A stretch of DNA of 38,199 nucleotides, from assembly GCA_000310025.1 (NCBI GenBank), contig FN649743.1, forward strand, positions 2,839,358-2,877,556. The letters are read 5' to 3'. Position 1 is the stretch's first letter; every line of letters begins with the position of its first letter. The notes beneath the pieces are model-generated. The model saw only the letters and a program-made list of their open reading frames with translations. It did no database searches and was not told the DNA's origin. The DNA is from Ectocarpus siliculosus. Taxonomy: Eukaryota; Sar; Phaeophyceae; Ectocarpales; Ectocarpaceae. Position numbers and translations under genes: made by a program. Shown here in pieces: positions 1 through 10,360 of this stretch.

Positions 1-830
1 CAGACGACAGCAGTGACGTGTGCGAAACATGAGACTGTGCCCGCTCCGCCCCCGCTCTTTCGGCCTGGTTTGGTTGATTCTGATTCTTTGGACTGGTGTG
101 TCAGGGTGTGGGCAGGGGCGCGGACCGCTACGGGTATGCCGACGACAATGACGGCTGCAGCTATTCGAGCGAAGAAGGAGCAAGCCGATCGTACGGGGCC
201 CCCGGTGCTCCGCCCCCTCCACGAGTGCTCCGAGAGATGGCCAGAGGTAGCATGTAGACAAGCGTGAGACGGGACGTTTCTTTCATGCCGCGCAACCTGT
301 TGGCCCTACTTAAAAGGTGTTCGTAGTATGAGCACTGCTCGTGGGACCCGGGTTTCGCTTCCCTTTGCATCCCTTCGTTCTCCAGATCACCGGCGCAACA
401 CGAAAGCTCGACCCACCACCCTCCAAGTATTTTGTCTCCTGCCACCCCACGGGGTGATTGGAGGGCGTGACCACATTCCATCGCCATGGCTTGTACTTCG
501 AAGTGTATGTTTTTTTGCATCCCCTATTCTTGAATAGTGCTTTGCTTGCGTCCGTTGTTGTTGGCAAGGATTTTTGCCGTTTCATCAGCCTGTCAGCCTT
601 ATCGCTCTGCCCTTAATTTTTTTTCCCGGTGGTCCTCACCTAGGTACAAGCAACCGCCGAGCACGCGATGTGTGAGCGCGATGATATGCGTCAAGAGACA
701 CATGTGGCCGCACCATTTTCCACGTACTTATATATTACGATCTACGTACCATTTTTCTCATCCCGTAGGGCTCCCTCATGTGGCCTTACTAGCGTGAACA
801 TCTCTCACTGCCTCGCAAATACTTCTCGCC
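1..830. other. Flank with no supported gene
   Basis: Open frames on both strands overlap each other and show no family motif I recognise. An 84-codon plus-strand frame (13-267) has an ATG but nothing else in its favour. The only signal worth noting is the AT-rich stretch at 729-736 upstream of the ORF at 831. Confidence 0.5.
729..736 (+). promoter_or_regulatory. TATA-like box candidate
   Basis: TATATATT lies about 95 bp upstream of the ATG at 831, inside an AT-rich patch of otherwise GC-rich sequence. The position suits a core promoter, but one TATA-like string is weak evidence. Confidence 0.2.
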
Positions 831-1151
831 ATGGCGTCCACAGGAACACGCGGAGACGGGACTCCATCTGGGATGGAAAAGCGACCCAGCCAACACAGCA
901 GTTCCATGGAAGACAGCGACGACGGCGGCGGTGGCGGCGATGGGATAGGAGGCCCTTCCCAGTCCGTCTGGCCGAAAAAACGAATGAGGGGTTGGCCCCC
1001 CCGGGGAGGTGAAGAAGAGCTCGAGACAGCCGAGAACCACCGCGAGGAGAGGGAGGGGCGGCACGAGGGAAAGGCTGACTCGCGGCGGCCGGGGCGGCGG
1101 GGGCGGCGGTGGCACCAAAGCAGCGGCCTTGAAGGCGGGCACACATACTGA
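831..1151 (+). CDS. Hypothetical hydrophilic protein, 106 aa (weak)
   Basis: The ATG lies in the context GCCATGG, which fits a eukaryotic start, and a TATA-like box is about 95 bp upstream. The product is highly charged and low in complexity: an acidic/glycine patch (DDGGGGGDG) in the middle, then Glu/Arg-rich sequence. There is no signal peptide, membrane segment or domain I recognise. The same stretch is open in several other frames on both strands, as expected of GC-rich low-complexity DNA, so this may be a first exon or no gene at all. Confidence 0.25.
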   Translation: MASTGTRGDGTPSGMEKRPSQHSSSMEDSDDGGGGGDGIGGPSQSVWPKKRMRGWPPRGGEEELETAENHREEREGRHEGKADSRRPGRRGRRWHQSSGLEGGHTY

Positions 1152-3756
1152 GGTGGTTTGGCTTGGTACGGAGGCTAGACGGAGACGTCGAAGCGAGGGT
1201 GGGGGCCGGCATCGACCCTAGGGAGAGCATTTTGCGTACTTATGTTTTGCATGCCTTAGCGGTTAGACCTTTGACCACGCGTCCTCAAGAGGGCAGAGCA
1301 TTGGGAGAGCCCGGGGGGATGGTTTGGGACGGAAACACGAGGCACCCAAGCATCGAGGAGGGCCGGGGGTGAAATTTCTGCAAACTGGAGGGCGAAAACG
1401 GAGGATGTCATGGGAGGGCCGGGGGGGGGGGGTGACGTTTGGTTGGAGTTGCTCGGGTGGGACGTTTGGTTGAGGTGAAGGTGGGAATGATGCGACGAGG
1501 AAATGGGGGCGGAAACGGGTGAACCGGTTGTAGGAGTATCTGCCGTCGAAATACCTGCGCCGACCACCGCCCATGTACAGTGGGAATTTTGCTGCAGTTG
1601 GAGACAGGGCGTGTTCTCGCAGATGTAGAGCAGAGCCAGCGGGTAGTGAAGGGGCGGGGCGAACTGGGCATGACGCCAACAATGGTATAAACTTTCATTC
1701 ATGGTGATGCCTGTGAACGCGGGTGGTGCAAAACGCAAGTTCGACGGAATGGAAGGGCACAAAGTCGAGGCACCAAATCTTCCAACCGTAGCATCCTCTT
1801 CCCCTAAATTACTCCGGCAATATAAGATCGTCACACGTAGGCCTATTCCAGTATGTTATTGAAAACCCTGGGTTCGTGGGGGCGGGCGAGGTACAAATAT
1901 TCATAAATCCCTGATGAATCTCTCGAGCCCCGTCTGCATAATCTACACCCCTCCCGTGTGCCAGAGGGCGCCTACCTTGGTGTACAAGAGTGATGAGGTA
2001 CGCGAACAGCCAATGCTACGGAAGCGCCCTCTTGGCAATGCAGCGCGCGACAAACGAGAATCGCGCGCGCCCGAGTCAACGGGACGCCCCGTTCTGCCGT
2101 ATGTGAGGATTTATGCCGTGGGGTGTCGAGTTGTTAACGAATGCGCGCCAAAGCAAACACAAAGATTACGACCTGGTCTTCTTTCTGACGAGCCCGTCGC
2201 CGCCGTGCTATCCAAGGGCAAGAACGGAGGGCCACGGAAGAGGATACAGTTTCATTTTCAATACTTCAAGCTACTTCGGATCTTGTAAATCAGCGAAAGT
2301 GAATTTCTCCGTCATATCATTCGGATGTAATGGGGTTGGGTGCTTTGCAAGATCTGAGTAAAAAATCGGCGGTAGAGTGCGTAATCTCGGGCAGGGTTCC
2401 GTTGGGACGCGGTGCGAGCCAAACAGTGCGTCCAGGTGCCAGAATGAGTCACCAACTCGCACAACGTTGTTAGAATATGCTATGCATACAACAATTAATT
2501 TTGGTATCGGCAAAAAAAAAAATGGCAACTTGCGCCGGGCAACCGTGCTTTTCATCTAAGAAACCCTCGGTATCGTTTTGAAGACGGTGTAGAGAGCACA
2601 GGTGAGATGGAGATTCGCACACAACAATTAAACCATACCTGTGTGCAAAATCGTGGGCGTGTTTCTTGTTGTATCCTTACGACGACGGTTTTGTCGAGAA
2701 GAACGCGGCGAGGAAAGACGGAAAACCATCGACCAATACTCAATTTGATGCTTTATTTAGGCTATTGGTACTACAATAAACTGCGTGCTGCCCGAAGCCA
2801 GGATTCACACGACCCTTGTCCAGGGACACATGAGACCCTCTAGCCCTCAAACTACACGTAGGCATGTCACTTGTATCAATGTGGCCCAACTGCCGCGCGA
2901 CGAGAAAACGGATGCGAAATATTTCGAGCTCTAGTCTAATGGCTCGATGAAACCTGCTGAAAACCTTTGATGTTGGTATTCGTGTAGTTTATTGCATCTG
3001 TATACACTATCAATCTTGTCGGGCTAAAACGAACTCAACCAAATTATTTTTCAATTCTATATACCCTTGACTTCATTCTTCTCACATTATATATTGACGC
3101 CCCATAGGCCGAGGGTAGCGCTGCTGTCTGTACCATGGCGAAACAATTATGATTCCTCTTTCTCCCCCTCTCGTCGGGGGTCACTCCCAGCAAGAAAATC
3201 GGAAACCGCGCCCGCTTGCTAAGTAGTTAAGTGCTTTATGCTCAACATGATATCATAACGTAAGACCTTGAACACCATTTGTGAGCCGGGTCAGCAAAAA
3301 CTTATTCAGTCGCCTTTGGTAGCCGACGGTATATTCCTGGGAACAAACATCGACTTGTACGGACCGCAGCCTCGAAACTACGAAGAGGGTCTTAGCCTAA
3401 AGTGTATCCGGAAACAGATATTTCCGGCTTCGAACCACAAACGCGATGGTCCGATGCCTTCAGAACGGTCACCAGATCCGCATCCCCATCCGCAGCCGCG
3501 AGCAGCTGGGCCTCTGACAAGGCAAATTGCGCGGGAGGAGATGAAAGCGTGAGCGCAATGTGTGGCTTAGGAAAACCGCGACACGCGCAAACGGTTGATC
3601 GAGTGGGTGAAGAGATCTTGCAGCCCCGACAAAACGCACAGGACAACTCTGATTTCATCCGTCTAAGAGTACCGAACTTCTGCCGATTCTCTCTGAAAGA
3701 TATTGACCCCGCGGCAAGTGAGCGGGGTATGCCGCCTAGGGTTGATATCAGCGCAG
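1152..3756. other. Non-coding flank downstream of the RGS gene
   Basis: I see no convincing gene. A 192-codon minus-strand frame at 1256-1834 is Pro/Ser/His-rich, has overlapping open frames beside it, and shows no domain. G-rich runs occur near 1420-1435. The segment 3100-3756 lies just beyond the stop codon of the minus-strand RGS gene and should contain its 3' UTR. Confidence 0.4.
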
Positions 3757-4040
3757 TCACCCATTTTTCCTGCAGGATTTACTGGGTGAAGAAGAGGACC
3801 GCACTCGAAAACTGTTGGAGCGCATCCCAGAGGTTTCTGCGTTAGAATTCCCCCCTACATAGTCACAGGAAAACGCACCCCGGTCCACAGCTACGCGTCT
3901 CTGGAACTTGTTCAGCAGATTTTGCTCCAGCATCCGGACAATCTCGTCGAAGGGTTCCTTTAGTATGCCGACCCGCTCCTCGAGGCTGAGCTCGTTGAAG
4001 GCCTCCCTGTGGTTCGGCGCAAATACCGACCGAATGAAGT
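3757..4040 (-). CDS. 7TM-RGS receptor, last exon (end of RGS domain and C-terminal tail)
   Basis: On the minus strand the frame opens as DFIRSVFAPNHREAFNEL, continues through FDEIVRMLEQNLLNKF, and ends in a Ser/Arg-rich tail with TGA at 3757-3759. The second motif matches the closing helices of RGS domains (FDEA...ILxLLE...FxRF). A CAG acceptor (minus strand) precedes the exon at 4040. Phase problem: the preceding exon (4264-4397) ends with two bases of a codon and this one begins with two, so the join is one base out. Either a microexon lies between, or there is an indel in the gene or the assembly. The RGS reading is likely; the exact 5' edge is not secure. Confidence 0.55.
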
Positions 4041-4263
4041 CTGCAGTATGGATGTATCAAGGGCCGGCGATCGTTGCAGACATCTACTGAGACCCCCGAG
4101 CCCACGATGCCAGCACTCTGGCACTCTAGCGTACGCTGAACTCAAGGTGAAGCGATGTGCTTCACACCGCCTGGGTGCGCGTGTTTTTAGACGCGGGTAC
4201 CATCCTTGAATCGCGTGACCCAAAGGGCTTGGGGCTACCGAGATAGTGAGGCCACGGGATCAC

Positions 4264-4397
4264 CTTGTTCCGAACGCCAAGATGCGTGTGCTCATTGAGC
4301 TTGATATGTTGATCTCGTCGGGTGACGTGGGAAGCAGGTATTGGTTCAGGATGAACAAGAAGGAGTTGAACTGCTCGTCCTCGGGGTCGTTCGCGAT
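4264..4397 (-). CDS. 7TM-RGS receptor, RGS middle exon
   Basis: A 134-nt exon bounded by CCCACAG before it and AG/GTGATC after it on the minus strand. It encodes IANDPEDEQFNSFLFILNQY followed by LLPTSPDEINISSSM. This is the centre of an RGS domain; the EINIS motif before the next helix is characteristic. It starts in phase 0, matching the phase-0 end of the 4745-5112 exon. RGS domains speed GTP hydrolysis on G-alpha subunits at the inner face of the plasma membrane. Confidence 0.7.
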
Positions 4398-4744
4398 CTG
4401 TGGGTAACACAACATGGTGCGCACATACATGCGGTGAGCCTATCGAGCAGAGAAGATTATCGACTGCACACAGACTTCACACCCACATGACCAACACCGT
4501 TTCAGTTGACGTCGGATAGCAGGCGGTATCTCTGTTCGCGAGGAATTCGATCCTCGATCCTGCACAAGGAATGAATGCCCCGAACATCTCAAGCACGCCG
4601 CCGAATCGATGTTCATATGTAACGTCTACATAGTCCATCCCGCAGAGCGCAGAGAGTGAATGAGCTAGCTTGTGTGTGTCACTGGGTAAAAGTAGCACCA
4701 TATCTTTCGTATTCTGTGTCTTGCACACTTCAAAGAATACGCAC

Positions 4745-5112
4745 GAGGCTTGGCGCAATCCGTTCGTAGCGGACAACGTCGACGAGGAAATCCCAGCTCT
4801 CCATGCACAAGTTCTCCTGACAGAATTTTCCAAACTGCTGAGCCAGTTCTCCACCGCCGCTTGCGAGCCGTAACACGCCGCATTCATCCGACGCCTGCAC
4901 CGTAAATACTTCTTCAACGGGAACCACGGTGGCCCCGAACCATTCCTGCACCCCGCCACGGTGAGCTCTCGCCATGGGAAGCAACAAGCTGCGTCGAAGC
5001 AACCGCCAACGCATTGGGTAAAGATTATTATCGCGAAGGCGACCAAAATAGAAATGGAGCGTTGGCTTCATGGACGCCCCGGCAGCAGGAGAGGATCGAA
5101 TTGCCCCATTAG
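4745..5112 (-). CDS. 7TM-RGS receptor, exon opening the RGS domain
   Basis: Open from an acceptor at 5113-5115 (GACGACAG in part) to a donor GTGCGT at 4739-4744. The 3' half encodes QQFGKFCQENLCMESWDFLV then DVVRYE, the first RGS helices (F..FC..ELC.E...FL..V..YE). Start phase (2 nt) and end phase (0) agree with the exons at 11507-11676 and 4264-4397. Oddity: the 5' half is not hydrophobic in this frame, whereas the neighbouring frame near 4970-5046 reads ILVAFAIIIFTQCVGGCF, which resembles the missing last membrane helix. A frameshift here, or an unrecognised exon, is possible. Element C begins only about 30 bp upstream of the acceptor. Confidence 0.6.
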
Positions 5113-5141
5113 CTGTCGTTCGTCCTTGCCGAGAGGGAGGG

Positions 5142-5146
5142 AGGCC
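5142..5146. repeat. Target-site duplication of element C, left copy
   Basis: AGGCC directly precedes the TGTTGG end of the left LTR and is repeated exactly after the right LTR at 10847-10851. Confidence 0.9.
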
Positions 5147-5632
5147 TGTTGGATGTACTCACAGCATTGACAGATTATTGCAACCGAGGAATGTTCCTAG
5201 AAGATGGAGCGGGGGATTTTGGGGGTTCCGCAGTTGTAATAAATTGGGGGAATGGTGGTACCATCTTTGCCACATATTATTGTTTTCTGGGTATGCGTGT
5301 CAGCAACGGTGTTGGCCACGTGCCCTTGATTTATTCATCTTCCTTTTTCCCGGCTATCACGCCCTGGGCTATCACGCCCGTGCCCATACTACCTATCCAC
5401 CATCTATCACGCTGCCAGGCTTTCACGCCTCTAGGCTATCACGCCATCACAACAGCTATCACAGCACCAGCGTCAACACATCAGAGCTATCACGCTCCGG
5501 AACATCATAGATGCGGCGGGTTACCACACCCGTGGGCAGTTTACTGTATTTTATCGTTGCCGGCAAACTCGCCGCGCGGTTCTTTTATTTTTGCCGTCTA
5601 CAACTGCGCCGGGCGCACCAAGCCACCCAACA
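5147..5632 (+). repeat. Element C 5' LTR (486 bp)
   Basis: Starts TGTTGGATG and ends CACCCAACA; the terminal hexamers TGTTGG/CCAACA are inverted repeats. The U3-like part holds seven copies of a GCTATCACGCC-type motif (5353-5496). A TATA-like string (TGTATTTTATCG) lies near 5547. Confidence 0.93.
5353..5496 (+). repeat. Clustered GCTATCACGCC motifs in the LTR
   Basis: Exact or near copies start at 5353, 5368, 5403, 5419, 5435, 5454 and 5486. The core CTATCACG is best conserved and spacing is irregular. The same cluster occurs in the right LTR at 10567-10710. Clustered short motifs in U3 commonly act as enhancer binding sites; that role is inferred. Confidence 0.7.
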
Positions 5633-5694
5633 CGCTAGCGTAATAGATCAAGAAAGTGGCTGCTGTGTCTGCGCGAATAAGACGGCTGGAGGAG

Positions 5695-5778
5695 ATGGAC
5701 GAAGACCTCCGCGGGGACCAGGGACTAGTTCCTCTCCCCACGGGGAAGACAACGGGGGGGAAGGACGAGGTTCGTTGA
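5695..5778 (+). CDS. Short ORF upstream of and in phase with element C gag, 27 codons
   Basis: An ATG in a charged stretch (RRLEEMDEDLRGDQG) opens a frame that ends at UGA 5776-5778. The Gag ATG at 5788 follows nine bases later in the same frame. Either this is the true Gag N-terminus cut by a single stop, or it is a uORF controlling Gag translation. The in-phase layout favours the first, but nothing here decides it. Confidence 0.35.
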   Translation: MDEDLRGDQGLVPLPTGKTTGGKDEVR

Positions 5779-5787
5779 ACCTCCCCG

Positions 5788-7026
5788 ATGTGGACCAGCA
5801 GGGAGGAACGAAACGCAGCCGCGGATGGAGGGGAACAAGATCCAACTATCGCCCTTGTCGACCTCCTCCGCCGGGTTGCCAACTTCGCCTCCCAGACTCC
5901 GGGACATGACGTCCGCTCAGGCACGTCTAGTTCCCAGCCCATAGAGTTGAAGCTGAGAGAGAGAGTCGAAGTACCTGAGTGGAATGATGCTTTCTTGAAG
6001 GATCGAAGTGTGACTGTCGCGTTCCGAATTTTTACGAGTTGTTTCTCAGGGTGGATGGATGCAGAGGGTCTTGAAGAGATCATGAGAGGAGAAGAGATTC
6101 CTGTGGGTTCGTTGCACGTCGATAAGACTTGGTTGCGGCAGAGGTATGGCGATGAAAGTGTTCGAAAGGCCACGAGAGTCTGGATGTGCTTGATCACGAA
6201 AATCAACGTTCAACCTATACTAGACCAGATACTAGCTTCAGAGAGTCCACAAGCAGGGTGGAGAGTGTTTCAGTCCTACTACACTACAAACAGGACGCAT
6301 GAGAGAGAAATCCTGGACGGCACTTGGAACTGCCTTAGACAGAAGCATGGAGAGACTCTGGTCGACTACTGGGGAAGGGCGAATACTGTGTGGATGCAAT
6401 TACAGTCTTGTGGGGACAATCGAGAGGAGACGTTAATGTCGAGACACTTTGCACGTGGCTTGCTCCCAATGTACGACGATGTCAAAGACCGTATTCTGTT
6501 CCACCCCATGCTTTCGAGAGGTACTCTGGAAGAGACGCTGAGGCTGGTCGAGCACGAGCAGAGGATCAAACGGAGGTGTGGGGAGGGGATCGAGGACACG
6601 AGGCATGCGCCCGTCGCTGCCGGCGCAGGCCGGGACGGCGGCATGAGGAGAGCAGCTGCTGCGGGAGCGGATGGCGGACCATCTCATGAGCAGAGAGGTG
6701 CCTTCTTCTGCCAGGTTCACGGAGCGAACTCCTCCCACAACACCCCAGACTGCCATAAACTTCGCAAGGACTTCTTGTTCCACTACAACGACTTCATGGC
6801 GTTCATTCGCGAGAGGGACGGTATGCGGGGACCAGGTTTTCCTCAGGCCGGGGGGCAAGAATCGGGGCGCTTGTCGGGCGGATCATATCGAGAGCAGCTG
6901 CACCAACTCGACCAAGGGGCAAGCTGGGGTCGGGGCCGCCCGTTCTGTCCCCGTTCTGCAGGGCCCGACGCTGATGAGCAGCGAGTCTTCAACGAGGCCT
7001 TTAGCACCGCTACTCAGCCGGCGACT

Positions 7027-7085
<59 letters not shown>

Positions 7086-7926
7086 CATCGGCGCTAATCC
7101 AACGACCTCTGCCTCCTCGACGGCGACCCCCTCTCCACCTCCGGGCGACACTCCTCCAGCAAGTGGCGCCCCTCTTCGTCTCTTCCTCACACGTAGTGTG
7201 AATTCTCTAGGCGAGTCTGATTCTGTGTCTGGAAATGAGATTAGAGTTGTTAGTGATGGGGAGGTGTCTGGTGTTCCCGTTGCTGGTATGTCTGTGCCTG
7301 ATGTTCCTGTGGTTCCTGTGGTGAAGCCTGCTGTGACGTTTCAAGCCCCGGTATGGCACACTAGGATGTCAACACCCAAAGGTGGTGAGCAGTTGCAGGG
7401 AGACTCGGGGACGAGTGCGGGGATGTTTGATGCGAGGGAAGGTGTTGCGTCTAAGTGTGATGTGGCTGTGTTGGGTCGTGCCGAACAAATGGATGTTGAC
7501 GGTTTCCACCACCGCGCTGGCTACTTTCCCCAACCCGTTTTGAGTTTGACTGCCAAGCAACAAGGGAACACCCTCCCCAGGGAGTTGGGACCCGGGGCCA
7601 TCGCCGCTTCGCAGCCCGCTGCCACCGCTGCGCCTTGGCCTGTAGCCGCCGCCGCCGCCGCCGCCGCCGCACCACCGCCGCTGCCGCCAAGTCCCGGGGC
7701 ACCCGTGCCGCCTGCATCCTCGCCGGATGTCGCCGCGCTGCCGGACCCGCGGATGACTGCGACGAGGACTACCGCCGCTCCGCTGCCCGCCGCTGTTACT
7801 ACCGCCGCGCCGTTGCCGACACGCAAATCGGTGCCGACCTCCGAGGCCGATGGACCACATCCATCTCCGACGGCGCGTATTGAACGGCAAGCCGATGATT
7901 TGGCCTGGGATGATACGGACCGGTGA
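5788..7926 (+). CDS. gag: Gag polyprotein of element C (copia-like), 712 aa
   Basis: The N-terminal third carries a UBN2/Ty1-copia-type Gag region: conserved tryptophans, EREILDGTWNCLRQKHGET, then DYWGRANTVW and a LLPMYDDVKDR segment. Next is a zinc-finger-like motif C-x2-H-x5-H-x4-C (CQVHGANSSHNTPDC, codons 6709-6753), as in many copia Gags. The C-terminal half is low in complexity: 19 consecutive Gln codons, all CAG (7027-7083), Ser/Thr/Pro-rich sequence, and an Ala run of GCC codons near 7648-7670. Gag would assemble the particle that packages element RNA. No pol follows. A frame open past the stop to 8065 in a different phase (ending near LGVAPPSGALRLGS) may be a former continuation. Confidence 0.8.
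7027..7083 (+). repeat. (CAG)19 microsatellite encoding poly-Gln
   Basis: Nineteen uninterrupted CAG codons inside the element C gag. Pure trinucleotide runs are prone to length change. Confidence 0.95.
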
Positions 7927-10350
7927 GCTGGGGGAAGGCGAGCTGGGGGGCGACGAGATGGAGGGCGGTGGAGAACAGGATGTTTGGGAGGGGTGCATGT
8001 GGGAGATCAAGAACAACCTGCTGGGGGTCGCCCCTCCGAGCGGGGCACTCCGTTTGGGCTCGTGACGCGCCTTGCATCGCGCGACGACATCGAGTCTGAT
8101 CTAACAATGTGGGTTTCGTGTTTAGTTTAGTTTTTTTTGCCTTTCTTTCTGGCAGCGCGTTTTACTTTTGCACTGGTTTTTTCTTCTTTGTTGCTGTTTT
8201 TATGTACATCCAGAATCATGGGGGGGGGGATGTCATGTGTGACCATGATTCTAGAGGGCATGAACAGCAATCGATTTGTTTTTGTTTCCCCATATGAACA
8301 GCTACCTTTGCAGGGGGGCTGTCTCCATGTTTGTTAGTTGGCATTTTGATATTCGCGGAGTGTTCTTGCATGAACTCTGGAAATGTAAGGGGTATGTTTC
8401 GGGATGTGACAGCGGGGGGCTGTCTATATGTTTGTTTAGTTTTCTATCCGTTTCGTGGACAGCAACGGCGGCACCGATTTGCGTGTGCGCACTGTTTAGT
8501 TTGGTGCTCAACGACTATACTGGAGCAAGGAGTTGGCAGGAGTGATTGTTAGGGCCTATGTGCTTTCCGAATACTCGTTTCTGTCGTCCAAGAAATTGTA
8601 ACATTGTTTCGTTTGAGTTTTTGTGCCTACTCTTTGAAGCTGTTTTCCTCAGAATTGTCCGTCCCCATTCCGATGTTTTTCTGATGCAGCGCTGCCGCTT
8701 GTTTGGTATTTGTCTGAGAATGGTTCTGTGCTGTTGACGGTTTGAGATAATTTCCAGAGAAGGATGCATCGCCCAGCGGGGATGGAAACCACGGGCAACG
8801 GCGGTTTAGTGACAGATGTATGCGGGTTTGTGGATCCGGAATTGTTTTTTTGGTTGGTTTTTGGTTTTGGCTTGTTTCGGCGTTCTTTCGGATTTGATTT
8901 TGCGATTGAAATTGCACCTGCAAGAATATTTGACGGCATGAAGGCTGCGTTGAAACTGTTCAGAAAGGATCATGATGATGGAATAGGGTTATTGGTTTGA
9001 ATCCTTGCGGCCATGTCGCGAAGGCCGCTACTATGGTTGTGCTTGTTGTTTTTGTTTTTTCCTTCTGCGTGTGGCATTTTTTTTAGGTAGAAGGCTCTAT
9101 CTACATTGTTGTTGTCCCCTGTGTGTTTGGCGCGCCTCTCCATGTACCATCGGCCAGGGGTAACCCCTCTATTTATATAAAATGCTATGTCTTCGATGCT
9201 GTTGTCAATTGTCATTGGGGGGGGAATTGGTGTGTCATGACAATTAACTACAGCAATGTTACGAAGAATGGAATGTTTCGTCTGTTTTCGATGTTCGATT
9301 TGCAGAGTTCGGGATTTGACAATGCAGGTTGCGATTTTGGGGTTGTTTCCAGTACCCAAATGTCACAAGATGCGTTTATCAAGTAGAGGGTTGATCCCTT
9401 CACGTCTGGTGTTCGGAGAAGGGGGGCCGCAGCCAGACATGCATGGGTAGGGTATGCAGGAAGAAAATAAAAGGTATTGTAGGAAACTGAACGAACGGAG
9501 GTTTGTTTGTGTTTGAGGAAATATAATGAAAGAAGAAGGGGGGCCTATCTTTGTAGCACTCCATGACTCCAATGTACCTCGCGCTGTCAACCACGCAGGC
9601 AGGGCACGTAGCGATGTCACATGTTTCAAGGAGATTTTGTTTCTGAGGCAGGTTTGGTGTTGCTCCCATGTTGCTGAGGTATTCTGGTTTGTAATTTCAT
9701 CGTGTTTGTTGGACATTGAATTCAAGATTGGCCGATAGAAAATACTCGAAAGGGTTTTTTTGTATTAATGGTCTTCGTGTTGTTATGAGGATGAGGTATT
9801 ATTGTGGAGTCGAGCATTTTTGTGCAATCATGATTCTTGTGCTACGTGTGGATTTGAAGTCTCCTCGGAAAGTGATTTGTCCCGGACGGTGTTGGATGTG
9901 TTTGCATTTGTGTTCGTTTTCATTTGTTCCTGATATAACCCATTGCGGTTGTTTCCACGATTTGAGTTTTGGATGATTTGATATTGGGAATTTGAAATTC
10001 ATGAGCGACCGATGGAAATTGTTGGTGGTGTTCCTGGTTTAATGGTTTGGAACCGATGGGAATTGCAATCAAGTGTTTCTGGTTTAATGGTTTTTAGTGA
10101 ATGTTTTGATCTTTGGAGATTCTGGATACAATGGAGACCGATGGAGATTCTGGTAGTAGGTGTTTCTGGTTCGTTTGCGACAAATGGAAGTTCGAACTAG
10201 TCTCTCTGGTTTAATGGTTTATGGTTGTTGCAAGAGGATGGGAGGAGAAACGACTGTTGCACAATGACATTGATTTCTGGAGTTTTTGGGATGGGTTTCG
10301 TGTGATGCATAATATAAGCAAGTTCGGGTATAATCTTGACAATGCAGCGA
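7927..10350 (+). other. Long G/T-rich non-coding 3' region of element C
   Basis: About 2.4 kb with no supported ORF. The plus strand is rich in T and G and poor in C. It holds a 10-bp perfect inverted repeat (8212-8221 with 8243-8252) and three copies of CTGGTTTAATGGTTT (10034-10048, 10079-10093, 10206-10220). It has no recognisable pol remnant. Confidence 0.6.
8212..8252 (+). repeat. Inverted repeat with G-run loop in element C
   Basis: AGAATCATGG at 8212-8221 pairs perfectly with CCATGATTCT at 8243-8252. The left arm runs into a G tract (8220-8229), part of which lies in the loop. In RNA this forms a stable stem with a purine-rich loop. Confidence 0.6.
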
Positions 10351-10360
10351 GCAGGGGGGC
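10351..10360 (+). promoter_or_regulatory. Polypurine tract of element C
   Basis: GCAGGGGGGC lies directly against the right LTR start at 10361, the expected place and composition for the plus-strand DNA primer. Confidence 0.75.

Noticed and set aside
1256-1834. 192-codon minus-strand ORF
   Set aside because: Pro/Ser/His-rich low-complexity product with other open frames overlapping it; no domain or promoter signal.
2780-2830. tRNA-like 3' half on the minus strand (GTGTGAATCCTGGC)
   Set aside because: The T-arm resemblance is partial, and no matching acceptor 5' strand, D-arm or anticodon arm is found upstream.
5353-5496. CRISPR-like repeat cluster
   Set aside because: Repeats are short, irregularly spaced and inside a eukaryotic LTR; no spacers of constant length.
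6671-7201. 176-codon plus-strand ORF with poly-Ser
   Set aside because: Out-of-frame reading of the CAG run and zinc-finger region of the element C Gag.
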